Source: Chloroflexota bacterium (GTDB taxonomy: Bacteria; Chloroflexota; UBA11872). From it: DNA of 33,442 nucleotides. This document shows, piece after piece, positions 1-8,168 of the stretch. The DNA lies in the NCBI GenBank assembly GCA_022824865.1, contig JAJDZD010000008.1, positions 1 to 33,442 on the forward strand, written 5' to 3'. Position 1 is the stretch's first letter, and every line of letters starts with the position of its first letter. The position numbers and the translations under genes are program-made. Below the pieces are notes generated by a model that saw only the letters and a list, made by a program, of their open reading frames with translations, had not been told where the DNA came from and searched no databases.

Positions 1-47
1 CTCCCCCTGCCCGCCGTTCTTACCCTCGCTGAAGCGGCAACCAACCC

Positions 48-76
48 GTCATCCCGGCGTCCGCGGCCGGGACCCA
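48..76. repeat. palindromic dispersed repeat (GTCATCCCGG type)
   Basis: A perfect 7-bp inverted repeat, TCCCGGC (52-58) and GCCGGGA (66-72) with a 7-nt loop, sits in the context GTCATCCCGGC...GCCGGGACCCAG. This form resembles the short intergenic palindromes (cgtcatcccggcgaaagccgggaccc-like) dispersed in many bacterial genomes. There is no T-run, so it is not an obvious terminator. Only one copy is in the window, so the repeat status rests on resemblance. Confidence 0.45.
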
Positions 77-166
77 GCAGCAACCACACGACCGGGCTCA
101 CCGTGCCACCCCGACCACCCCTCAATCCCAGGCTCCCCACGCCTCCCAACCCGCTCCCGCCGCCCG

Positions 167-215
167 CTAGATCTCCTCCATGTCCCGCCAATTCACCCCC
201 GCCTTCGCATCCACC
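167..215 (-). pseudogene. remnant second copy of the polA 3' end
   Basis: Read on the minus strand, these 49 bases encode VDAKAGVNWRDMEEI followed by a TAG stop. The intact polA ends 153 bp away (320-368) with VDAKAGKNWRDMEDL and TAG. The two stretches match at 40 of 49 bases, and the reading frame and stop are conserved. Similarity ends abruptly at 215, where a palindromic repeat begins. It is not a gene: only 15 codons remain. It looks like the scar of a recombination or allele replacement at the polA terminus with a diverged relative, or a decayed partial duplication. Confidence 0.75.
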
Positions 216-258
216 TCTTCCTCCCTCGCCCTGTGGGAGAGGGTCGGGGTGAGGGTCT
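216..258. repeat. palindromic repeat (CCCTCNCCC-GGGAGAGGG type)
   Basis: CCCTCGCCC (223-231), TGT loop and GGGAGAGGG (235-243) form a 9-bp stem with one mismatch, followed by TCGGGGTGAGGGT. This is the form of a widespread intergenic repeat found in many GC-rich bacteria. It lies exactly between the decayed and the intact copies of the polA 3' end, so it may have taken part in the rearrangement. It could also act as a weak hairpin downstream of polA. Repeat status comes from recognition; no second copy is in the window. Confidence 0.5.
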
Positions 259-319
259 TCCGGGCAACCCGCCACGATTCAGCACCGCCAAGTCCGACAG
301 CAACCAATCGGCCTACGTC

Positions 320-2995
320 CTAGAGGTCCTCCATGTCCCGCCAGTTCTTACCAGCCTTCGCGTCTACCGCCAGCGGCACCTGCAAGCGCACCGCCTTCGT
401 CATCACCCCCCGCGCCACCGTCGCGAAGCCGTCCAGCTCCTCCGCCGGCAACTCGAACAGCAAATCGTCATGCACCTGCAGCAACATCCGCGCCGCGAAC
501 CCTTCGTCGCGGATCGCCCGGTCCAGCTTCACCATCGCCACCTTCATGATGTCCGCCGTCGTCCCCTGGATCGGCATATTGATCGCCATCCGCTCCGCCG
601 CCGCCCGCTCGTGAAACGCCCGCGACTGCAACTCCGGCAGATACCGCCGCCGCTGGAACAGCGTCTCCACGTACCCCCGTTCATGCGCCTGCGCGATCGT
701 CGAGTCCATGTACCCCTTCACGCCCGGATACGTCGCGAAATACGTCTCGATAAACGCCGCCGCCTCCCGCCGCGAGAACTCCGTCCGCGACGCCAACCCC
801 TGCGCGCTGATCCCGTACACGATCCCGAAATTCGTCGTCTTCGCCAGCCGCCGCATGTCCTCGGTCACCTCGTCCAGCCCCACGTCATGCAGGCTCGCCG
901 CGGTGGCCGAGTGGATGTCGTGCCCGTTCGCGAACGCCTGGCACATCGCCGCGTCCTCGCTGATATGCGCCAGCACCCGCAGGTCGATCTGCGAGTAATC
1001 GATCGCCAGCAACGTCCACCCCTCGCGCCCCGCCACAAACGCCCGCCGGATTTCGCGCCCGCGTTCGGTGCGGATCGGGATGTTTTGCAGATTCGGATTC
1101 GCCGACGACAACCGCCCCGTCGCCGTCCCCGCCTGGTTGAACGTCGTATGCAGCCGCCCCGTCGCCGGATGCGCCAGGTCCGGCAGCGTGTCGATATACG
1201 TCGACTTCAGCTTGCTCAGCTCCCGGTACTCCAGCACCCGCCCCACGATCGGGTTCTCCTCCGCCAGCCCCTCCAGCACCCCGCTCGCCGTCGAATACCC
1301 CGTCTTCGTTCGACGCCCCGCCGGCAGCCCCATTTCCTCGAACAGCACCGTCCCCAGCTGCTTCGGCGAGTTGACGTTGAACTCACGCCCCGCGTCCGCA
1401 TAGATCCCCGACTGCAACTCCGCAATCTCCTCCGCCATCTCCCGCGAAAGCTCGCCCAGCGCCCCCGCGTCCAGCGTGATCCCCCGCCGTTCCATCTCGC
1501 TCAACACCAGCGCCAGCGGCATCTCCACGTCATGCAGCAATTCCGTCAGCTTGAGGTCGTCGATCTCCGCGTCCATCTCCTCAGCCAGGCCCAGCGCCAG
1601 CGCCGCCCGCAACGCCGCCGGCACTGCCGCGTCCTCCGCCTCCGGCCGCATCAACCCGCCCGCCACCTGCGCATCCGGCAGCGGCGGCTCCACCTCGATC
1701 CCTCGCCGCCGGAACACCAGGTCGTCCAGCGTTCCGGGAATCGCGTTCGGCGTCGCCACATACGCCGCCAGCAGCAGGTCGGTCTCAACCCCTCGCAGCG
1801 CAACCTCACGCGACGCCAGCGCGCTATTCAGCGCCTTCGAGTCAAACGCCGCCTTCCCCGCCTCAGCGTCCTCCAACCACTCCCGCAACTCCTCCAGCGC
1901 CCCGGACTCTTCATCCAGGCTCACGTACGCCGTCTCACCACCCCACGCCAACCCCAACCCCAGCAATTCCACGCTCCATGACGATCCCCGCGTATACGGA
2001 AACACCGCCACCCGCTCCGCCTCGGCCAACCGCTCCGCCAGCGCCCGCGCGCCCTCCGCATCCGTCACCACTGCCGGCTCCACTTCCGGCAGTCCCGCAC
2101 CGCGTTCCTCCGACACCTCCAGGAAGCTCATCCGCTCAGCTACGTTGCGGAACTGCAACTCCCGCATCAGCCCTTGCACGGCCTCCGCGTCCGCCTGCCA
2201 CAGCCGCGTCCGCTCCGCGTCGAACGCCACCGGCACATCGCACACGATCGTCGCCAGCCGCCGCGACAGGTACGCCACCTCTTCCTGACCCTCCAGCCGC
2301 CGCCGGATCGCCGGCCGCAGGTCCTCCAGGTGCGCGTAGATCTCGTCGATGTCCTCGTAGTCCTTCAGAAGGGTCGAAGCCGTCTTCTCACCCACCCCCT
2401 TCACGCCGGGAATGTTGTCCGAGCTGTCCCCCACCAGCCCCTTGAAATCCACCACCTGCGACGGCCTGATCCCCCATCGGTCCTCAATCGCCGCCTCGTC
2501 GTAGACCAGCGGCTGCCCCGTCCGCGGATTCGTGCTCAGCACCCGCACGTGCGGCGTCACCAGCTGCAGCGCGTCCCGGTCCCCGGTGATTAGCCAGACG
2601 TCAAACCCGTCCGCCTCCGCCTGCCGCGCCAGCGTGCCCAGCACGTCATCGGCCTCATAGGGCTCCAGGTCGTAGATCGGAATCCCCAGAACCTCGAGCA
2701 GCTCCCGGATCCGCCCAAACTGCGCAACCAGCATGTCGTCCGGCGCTTCCCGGTGTGCCTTGTAGGGCTCGTACATCTCATCCCGAAACGTCGGCCCCGG
2801 CAGGTCAAACGCCGCCGCCGCGTGGTCCGGCGAGAGTTCCTCAACCACCCGCAGCAGGATATTCGTAAAGCCGAAGACCGCGTTGGTGGGCTCGCCCGTC
2901 GAGGTGGCGAAGTGGCGCGGCACCGCGTGGTAGGCGCGATGAATCAACGACATCGCGTCCAGAACCACCAGGCGGGGGCGCTCGGAAGCGTCCAT
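320..2995 (-). CDS. polA: DNA polymerase I
   Basis: Family A DNA polymerase of 891 residues, the usual length for bacterial Pol I. It fills gaps in DNA repair and removes Okazaki primers. The N-terminal third is the 5'-3' exonuclease/flap endonuclease domain (VVLDAMSLIHRAYHA near residue 10, LITGDRDALQLV near 135, VGDSSDNIPGVKG near 190). The middle domain occupies the 3'-5' exonuclease position but lacks the usual DxE acids (AVFPYT near 330), so proofreading is probably absent, as in Taq polymerase. The polymerase domain has motif A (LLAIDYSQIDLRVLAH, Asp666), motif B (RRLAKTTNFGIVYG, Lys719) and motif C (VHDDLL, Asp843-Asp844). The ATG at 2995 (MDASERPRLVV) is chosen. The frame stays open upstream, but that stretch overlaps the divergent kinase gene and is low-complexity Arg/Gly. 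A diverged copy of the last 15 codons lies downstream. Confidence 0.97.
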   Translation of the reverse strand: MDASERPRLVVLDAMSLIHRAYHAVPRHFATSTGEPTNAVFGFTNILLRVVEELSPDHAAAAFDLPGPTFRDEMYEPYKAHREAPDDMLVAQFGRIRELLEVLGIPIYDLEPYEADDVLGTLARQAEADGFDVWLITGDRDALQLVTPHVRVLSTNPRTGQPLVYDEAAIEDRWGIRPSQVVDFKGLVGDSSDNIPGVKGVGEKTASTLLKDYEDIDEIYAHLEDLRPAIRRRLEGQEEVAYLSRRLATIVCDVPVAFDAERTRLWQADAEAVQGLMRELQFRNVAERMSFLEVSEERGAGLPEVEPAVVTDAEGARALAERLAEAERVAVFPYTRGSSWSVELLGLGLAWGGETAYVSLDEESGALEELREWLEDAEAGKAAFDSKALNSALASREVALRGVETDLLLAAYVATPNAIPGTLDDLVFRRRGIEVEPPLPDAQVAGGLMRPEAEDAAVPAALRAALALGLAEEMDAEIDDLKLTELLHDVEMPLALVLSEMERRGITLDAGALGELSREMAEEIAELQSGIYADAGREFNVNSPKQLGTVLFEEMGLPAGRRTKTGYSTASGVLEGLAEENPIVGRVLEYRELSKLKSTYIDTLPDLAHPATGRLHTTFNQAGTATGRLSSANPNLQNIPIRTERGREIRRAFVAGREGWTLLAIDYSQIDLRVLAHISEDAAMCQAFANGHDIHSATAASLHDVGLDEVTEDMRRLAKTTNFGIVYGISAQGLASRTEFSRREAAAFIETYFATYPGVKGYMDSTIAQAHERGYVETLFQRRRYLPELQSRAFHERAAAERMAINMPIQGTTADIMKVAMVKLDRAIRDEGFAARMLLQVHDDLLFELPAEELDGFATVARGVMTKAVRLQVPLAVDAKAGKNWRDMEDL

Positions 2996-3030
2996 ACTGA
3001 GCAGTCTACGCGGCCCCTCTTCGCTGCCCC

Positions 3031-5118
3031 GTGCAACAGCCCTCCCCAACCAGGTCCGGCCGCCGCTGGACCCGCTCCCTGGCCGGCCAGATCGCGATCT
3101 TGGCCGCCGTGCCAACGGCCGCCGTCCTGCTGGCCGTCGCCGTTCTCACCCTCTTCCTCAACCAGCACTCCCGACTCGAAACCCTCCTCCAGGCCGAGAC
3201 TGACCGCGCCCTCGCCCTCGCCGCTCCCATCGAACGCGCTCTAACCGACACCCTCCGCACCAACCTCCGCTCCACCTCTCCCACCCCGCCCAACCTCTTC
3301 CTCCACCGAACCACCGACGCCAGCCCCACCCAACAGATCGACGAAGCTCTCCGAGCCCCAGCGACGGCAACCATTCAACAAGCTCGTTCAACCGACGCCC
3401 TCGCTCTCTCCAACGTCATCCAAACCAGCAACGGCCAGTCCTCTGTCATAGCCGCCATCCCTGATGGGACTCTAATTCGCCTCGGCGTAATCCAGGTCGC
3501 CTCGGCAACCGCTGAATCCCCCTGGCGCTCCCTCCTCCAGGACCTCATCCCCACCGCCCCCAACGCCACCCTCGGCCTCGTCGATGCGGCTGCTTACGTC
3601 GCTTTCCACCAGGACCTCGACCAGACCAGTCGCTCCGTCACGTCCTCCGGCCAACCCGGCGATCCGCTCTTCCAGACAGCCTCCGGCGCCCTCCTCCGCG
3701 GTCCCATGGTCGGCACCCAGCGCATCACCGGCTACGCCCCTCTGGGAGCCACTGGCTGGCGCCTCATCGTCGAACGCCCCTGGACCGCCGCCCTTGAAGC
3801 CTTCAGCGGACCCGGCCTCCTTGTCCTTATCCCCCTCCTCGGCGCCGCCCTGCTCCCCGCCGCCCTCATCGGCCTCACCGCGGTCCGTGCCACCCGCCGC
3901 TTGCGCGACCTGGCTGTGGCCGCACGCCGCATCGCCGCCGGCGACTTCCGTCCCATCCCCACTCCTGTCCGAACCGGCGACGAGATCGAGGACCTCACCA
4001 CCCAGTTCGAATCCATGGCCCGCCAGCTCCAGTCCCTGTATGGCTCCCTCGAACAGCGCGTTGCCGACCGCACCCGCGAGCTCGAAATCGTCGTCCGCGT
4101 CGCCCGCTCCATCACCCAGACCCTCGACGCCCGCGAAATCCTCCGCGTCAGCGCCGCCGAACTCCCCCGCCACCCCCGCATCCAGGCGGCCTACGTCCGC
4201 CTCGCACCCACCCAGACCGAGCAACTCGGCCTCGCCGAGCTGCCCCAACCCGACTGGGCCGAGGCGCTGCCTGGTGAGGACTCCCAGCCCAACGGCGCCC
4301 TCCTCAGCCGCCTCACGCCCACCGGCGACTGGGCCCATGCTCTTTCCCTAACCGTGGCCGATGAAGAAGGCGCCCTCCTGGTCCGCACCGCCGCTGACGA
4401 CAGCGCCGAACTCTCCAACTTCCTCCTAACCGTCGCCGCCCAGATTGGGATCGCGCTCGAGAACTCCCTGCTCTATCGACAGGGTCAGGCCCGCGCCGCC
4501 CTCGATGAACGCATGCGCCTCGCCCGCGACATCCACGACACCGTCGCCCAGAGCCTCACCGGCGTCATCGTCCACCTGGAAGCCCTGGAGCACGCCGCCG
4601 GCGACGCCATCGCCGCCGCCGACCACCGCACCCGGGCACTCGACCTGGCTCGCGTCGGCCTGCGCGAAGCCCGCCTCTCCGTCCAGGGCCTCCGCGCCTC
4701 CGCCCTTGATGGACAGGACCTCAGCGACGCCCTCGCCGCCGTCGTCGCCCGCGCCGACGCTTCCGGTCAGGCCGCCGCTCGCTTCAGCCTCCAGGGCGAC
4801 GCCGCCGGAGTCCCCGCGCCCATCGCCAACGAGCTCCTGCGCATCGGCGAAGAGGCCCTCGCCAACGCCCTCCGCCACGCCTTGCCCCACCACGTCCTCA
4901 CCAGCCTCCAAGTCACCTGTGAGTCTGTCCGCCTCGTGGTCGAAGACGACGGCGCCGGCATCGATCCCTCCGACTCCAACGAGTCCGGCTACGGCCTGCT
5001 CGGCATGCGCGAGCGCGCAACGCGTCTGGGCGGCACACTCAGCATCGAAAGCCAACCCGGCGAAGGCACCCGCGTGCAGGCCTACATCCCGCTCCAACCA
5101 GCCTCCGACGACCGATGA
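3031..5118 (+). CDS. NarL-type sensor histidine kinase (HAMP-GAF-HisKA_3)
   Basis: A 695-residue membrane sensor kinase. It has a first membrane segment at about 22-44, an extracytoplasmic sensing region to about 250, a second segment at about 253-285, a HAMP linker (RRLRDLAVAARRIAAGDF), a short coiled coil, a divergent GAF-like region (about 350-480), and then a HisKA_3 dimerisation domain with phospho-acceptor His502 in RLARDIHDTVAQSL. The C-terminal HATPase has EEALANALRHA (N box), VEDDGAGID and GYGLLGMRERA (G boxes). The start is a GTG 35 bp from the divergent polA start. It overlaps the response regulator by ATGA, so the two form one transcription unit. It should phosphorylate that regulator; the signal is unknown. 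Confidence 0.93.
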   Translation: MQQPSPTRSGRRWTRSLAGQIAILAAVPTAAVLLAVAVLTLFLNQHSRLETLLQAETDRALALAAPIERALTDTLRTNLRSTSPTPPNLFLHRTTDASPTQQIDEALRAPATATIQQARSTDALALSNVIQTSNGQSSVIAAIPDGTLIRLGVIQVASATAESPWRSLLQDLIPTAPNATLGLVDAAAYVAFHQDLDQTSRSVTSSGQPGDPLFQTASGALLRGPMVGTQRITGYAPLGATGWRLIVERPWTAALEAFSGPGLLVLIPLLGAALLPAALIGLTAVRATRRLRDLAVAARRIAAGDFRPIPTPVRTGDEIEDLTTQFESMARQLQSLYGSLEQRVADRTRELEIVVRVARSITQTLDAREILRVSAAELPRHPRIQAAYVRLAPTQTEQLGLAELPQPDWAEALPGEDSQPNGALLSRLTPTGDWAHALSLTVADEEGALLVRTAADDSAELSNFLLTVAAQIGIALENSLLYRQGQARAALDERMRLARDIHDTVAQSLTGVIVHLEALEHAAGDAIAAADHRTRALDLARVGLREARLSVQGLRASALDGQDLSDALAAVVARADASGQAAARFSLQGDAAGVPAPIANELLRIGEEALANALRHALPHHVLTSLQVTCESVRLVVEDDGAGIDPSDSNESGYGLLGMRERATRLGGTLSIESQPGEGTRVQAYIPLQPASDDR

Positions 5119-5768
5119 TCCGCGTCCTCATCGCCGACGACCATCCCATCGTCCGCGAGGGCTTTGGCGCAATCGTCAATGCCGAATCCGACATCCAGGT
5201 CGTCGCCCAGGCATCAAACGGCGTCGAGGCGCTTGAGCGCGCCGCCGAGGCCAACCCCGACGTCGCCCTCATGGACCTGCGCATGCCCAACATGGGCGGC
5301 GCCGAAGCCATCCGCCGCCTCCGCCAGGCCAACCCCAACCTGCGCGCCATCGTCCTCACCACCTACGACGACGACGAGGCCATCTATGAAGCCATCCGCG
5401 CCGGCGCCCGCGGCTATTTGCTCAAAGACGTGCGCCCCAAAGACCTTGTTCGCGCCATCCGCCGCGTCCACGCCGGCGGCTCGCTCTTGCAACCTGTCGT
5501 GGTCGAGCGCCTCCTCGACCGTCTCGGCCCGGAGGACGCCGACGACGAGACCCAGCCCGTCGAAGCCCTCACCCCGCGCGAGCTCGAGGTCCTTCAGATC
5601 ATGGCCCGCGGCGCCCGCAACCGCGACATCGCCCAGGAACTCGTGATCTCCGAACGCACCGTCAAGATCCACGTCGCCAACATCATCGCCAAACTCGCCG
5701 TCACCAACCGCACCGCCGCCGTAGTCCGAGCCATCGACCTTAAGCTAGTCCTCAGTCGCGACGACTAG
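5115..5768 (+). CDS. NarL/FixJ-family response regulator
   Basis: A 217-residue DNA-binding response regulator. The receiver domain (1-120) has the acidic pair Asp8-Asp9, phospho-acceptor Asp54 in VALMDLRMP and the conserved Lys in GYLLKDVRP. The C-terminal LuxR/GerE helix-turn-helix begins at LTPRELEVLQIMARG and includes SERTVKIHVANIIAKL. The gene starts within the stop of the kinase gene (ATGA), so translation is coupled and the kinase is the clear partner. Targets cannot be read from the sequence. Confidence 0.96.
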   Translation: MIRVLIADDHPIVREGFGAIVNAESDIQVVAQASNGVEALERAAEANPDVALMDLRMPNMGGAEAIRRLRQANPNLRAIVLTTYDDDEAIYEAIRAGARGYLLKDVRPKDLVRAIRRVHAGGSLLQPVVVERLLDRLGPEDADDETQPVEALTPRELEVLQIMARGARNRDIAQELVISERTVKIHVANIIAKLAVTNRTAAVVRAIDLKLVLSRDD

Positions 5769-6058
5769 TTGCGAAGCGGAGGGCATCGACTAGCACGTCG
5801 CGGGCGGGTGTTGGGGGACGCCCGGTCTGGAATAGCAGCAAAAGCAAGAAGGTGGCCGGGAGTACGCTGAGGGAGCGTGGGTGCCAGTCGGGGCGGTGCT
5901 ACGCATCGCGAAGCTCTAACCGGCCGCCCCGCTGGCGCTCACGTACTTTGACTATACAGCAAGTGACTTCGAGAGCGGCCTGCCGGCGACTCTGCGAGCC
6001 CTGCCTCGCATGAAGGTGAGTTACCTGGGATCGAGCGGGAATCCTCTAGGTGCTATTT
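5769..6058. other. intergenic region between convergent genes
   Basis: There is no convincing gene in these 290 bases. A 7-bp inverted repeat (GGGGCGG at 5890-5896, CCGCCCC at 5924-5930) and a shorter one (CGGGCG...CGCCCG near 5800-5825) could form hairpins between the convergent response-regulator and xdhC genes. Neither has a T-run. A TTGACT hexamer occurs near 5955 without a good -10 partner. Confidence 0.4.
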
Positions 6059-6886
6059 CTACTGCCCTTCCCCCTCGCTCGGCCGAAACTCCTTCAACGA
6101 CAACCGCCGCCCCTGCCCCTGCCGCCGCAGATCCACGATCTCCGCCGCAATCGCAATCGCTATCTCCGCCGGTGTTCGGGCTCCGATGTCCAGCCCGATC
6201 GGCGCATAGACCTTCGCGAACTGCTCCGGCCCGTACCCTTCCGCCAGCAACGTCCCGTAGACGATATGCACCCGCCGCCGGCTCCCGATCATGCCGATGT
6301 AGAGCGCGGGTGAATCCAGCAACCGCCGCAGCGCCATTTCGTCAAACCGGTGTGCGCGCGTCACCAGCACCACGTGCGTGCGTTCGTCGACCTCGAACTC
6401 GTCCAGGAACTCGTCAAACGGCCGCGCATGCACCTCGTCCGCGGTTGGAAATCGCTCGCGGTTCGCGAAATCCGCCCGCTCATCCACCACGATCGTTTCG
6501 AACTCCAGCACCGAGGCCAGCCGAGCCAGCGGCACCGCAATGTGCCCCGCCCCCACGATCAGTAGTCGGGGTGTCGCCATAATCGGGTCCAGCAGGTACC
6601 GCGCATAGACCCGGTCCCGACGCGTAGCCGGCGTGCCGTCGGCCCCCAGGTTCACCGCCCGCGGATGCCCTGAGGCCAACACGCCAGCCGCTTCCCGCGC
6701 CAGCGCCTCGTCAATGCCCGGCGTTGCAACCGCGTGCGAGAGCCCTGGGCCTGACTCGTAGATCGCCCGCAGGCCAATCCCGCCAGCCTCGACACCCCGC
6801 GCACCCACCAGGTGCACGAACACGATGGCCGCCCGCCGCGCTAGCGCCTCCTGGGCCGCCGCCACCGCGGCGGCGCGGTCGATCAC
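6059..6886 (-). CDS. XdhC C-terminal (Rossmann) domain protein
   Basis: 275 residues. XdhC/CoxF-type proteins help load or sulfurate the molybdenum cofactor of xanthine- and CO-dehydrogenase-type enzymes. This protein has a Rossmann segment (RLLIVGAGHIAVPLARLA), then VVDERADFANRERFP, VLVTRAHRFDEMALRRLL and the family hallmark YIGMIGSRRRV, ending with APIGLDIGARTPAEIAIAIA. The GTG at 6886 is chosen because it overlaps the stop of the upstream xdhC N-domain gene by GTGA. Reading further upstream would run inside that gene. The two domains, fused in many bacteria, are separate coupled genes here. No molybdo-hydroxylase subunit gene is in the window. Confidence 0.9.
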   Translation of the reverse strand: MIDRAAAVAAAQEALARRAAIVFVHLVGARGVEAGGIGLRAIYESGPGLSHAVATPGIDEALAREAAGVLASGHPRAVNLGADGTPATRRDRVYARYLLDPIMATPRLLIVGAGHIAVPLARLASVLEFETIVVDERADFANRERFPTADEVHARPFDEFLDEFEVDERTHVVLVTRAHRFDEMALRRLLDSPALYIGMIGSRRRVHIVYGTLLAEGYGPEQFAKVYAPIGLDIGARTPAEIAIAIAAEIVDLRRQGQGRRLSLKEFRPSEGEGQ

Positions 6887-7212
6887 GGGCGGATCAGGGG
6901 AGCGTCGCTCCAGGACTCCAGCAGCACCTCCAGCGTGCCGCCGCACACGTCGCCCTCGCCCTGGATGTCGTCAATCAGGTCGATCTCCAGCGCCCGCGAC
7001 CGTCCGTCCGCCAGCACCCGGATCGCCTCCGCCCGCACGTCTGCCTCCACGCAGCCGCCGCCCACCGTCCCCCAGGTGGACCCGTCCCTGAAGAACAGCA
7101 TGCGCGCGCCAATATCCTGCGGCGTCGACCCGCGGCTCGACACCACCACCGCCGAGGCCACCCGCTCACCCTCGGCGGTCCGAGCGGCTATCTGCCGGAA
7201 ATACTCCTCCAT
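6883..7212 (-). CDS. XdhC N-terminal (XdhC/CoxI) domain protein
   Basis: 109 residues matching the N-terminal XdhC_CoxI domain: VASAVVVSSRGSTPQDIGARML, then GTVGGGCVEADV with the conserved Cys, then a second conserved Cys in DVCGGTLEVLLE. The ATG at 7212 gives a normal domain start. Its stop overlaps the start of the C-domain gene by 4 bp, so both halves should be made in equal amounts and probably assemble into one functional XdhC. It diverges from the methyltransferase gene at 7292. Confidence 0.9.
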   Translation of the reverse strand: MEEYFRQIAARTAEGERVASAVVVSSRGSTPQDIGARMLFFRDGSTWGTVGGGCVEADVRAEAIRVLADGRSRALEIDLIDDIQGEGDVCGGTLEVLLESWSDAPLIRP

Positions 7213-7291
7213 CTCGCCGCGATTCTATCGCCGCATCACAGGCAGGCAGCCATGCGAGTATCGTCGACGTCTTCGGACATCGCGCACACCA

Positions 7292-8053
7292 ATGAACGAT
7301 CAGGCTGTCGACGATTCATACGCCCGCGGATCGTGGGAAGACCCCGACCACGCCCGTAAATACATCGACGCCGTAACCACCCTCGGACTCTGGCAGTCCG
7401 AGCGGCTGCTAATTGACAAGTACATGCCGCTCGACGGCGCGATCCTTGACATCGGCTGCGGTGCCGGACGGACCTCATTCGGCCTGTACGAGGCCGGTTA
7501 CCACCGCGTCACCGGCTGCGACCTGTCCGCCGCCATGATCGCCGAGGCCGGACGCATCGCCGCGGATCGTCGTCACCCCATCCGTTTCGACGTCGGCGAC
7601 GCCGTCGCCATGCCATACGACGACGCGAGCTTCGACGGAGCCCTGTTCTCCGCCCAGGGATTCATGTGCATCCCCGGCCGCGAGCGCCGGCTGCAAGCGC
7701 TGCGCGAGGTGCGTCGCGTGCTGCGACCCGGCGGTCACTTCGTATTCACGACCCACGACCGCGCGTCACCCCGCTTCGTCGAGTTCTGGCGCGAGGAAAG
7801 GGCCCGCTGGGACCGCGGCGAACAGGATTCGCGCCTACTCGACTTCGGCGACCGCATAATTCCCGACGCCGGCATCCTGACCTACATCCACATCCCGGCG
7901 CATGACGAGGTGGCGAGGATGGTCGCAGACGCTGGCTTCGTCCTAGTCGAGGATAAGCTGCGCTCCGAGCTGGCGCTGGAGTCCGAAGCAATCCGCAACT
8001 TCAGCGCCGAATGCCGCATGTGGGTCGTCAGGCGGCCGCAAGAGCCCAATTAA
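7292..8053 (+). CDS. class I SAM-dependent methyltransferase
   Basis: 253 residues. Motif I is AILDIGCGAGRTSFGL, followed by GCDLSAAMIAEAGRIA (motif II), DVGDAVAMPYDDASFDGALF (post II/III) and EVRRVLRPGGHFVFTTHD. It is a UbiE/Methyltransf_11-type small-molecule methyltransferase; the substrate is unknown. The ATG at 7292 (MNDQAVDDSYARGSW) is preferred. The open frame extends upstream only into the divergent xdhC region. Composition looks less C-skewed than the polA/kinase region. The next gene is also a methyltransferase, but a gap of about 115 bp means an operon is not certain. Confidence 0.88.
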   Translation: MNDQAVDDSYARGSWEDPDHARKYIDAVTTLGLWQSERLLIDKYMPLDGAILDIGCGAGRTSFGLYEAGYHRVTGCDLSAAMIAEAGRIAADRRHPIRFDVGDAVAMPYDDASFDGALFSAQGFMCIPGRERRLQALREVRRVLRPGGHFVFTTHDRASPRFVEFWREERARWDRGEQDSRLLDFGDRIIPDAGILTYIHIPAHDEVARMVADAGFVLVEDKLRSELALESEAIRNFSAECRMWVVRRPQEPN

Positions 8054-8168
8054 GGCAGACCCGGCTGGTCCCGTATCTCCGTCGGCACCTCCTGGCGATG
8101 CTAGCCTGCAACTGAGCAGCAAGACTTCATGAGAGACATCGCCTTGGGCTTCTCCGTGGTTGTTCGCC

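Noticed and set aside
233..1981. A 582-codon open frame on the plus strand opposite polA
   Set aside because: It is extremely rich in Arg, Pro, His and Gln with no recognisable motif, and lies wholly antisense to an unambiguous DNA polymerase I. It is a product of the strong C bias.
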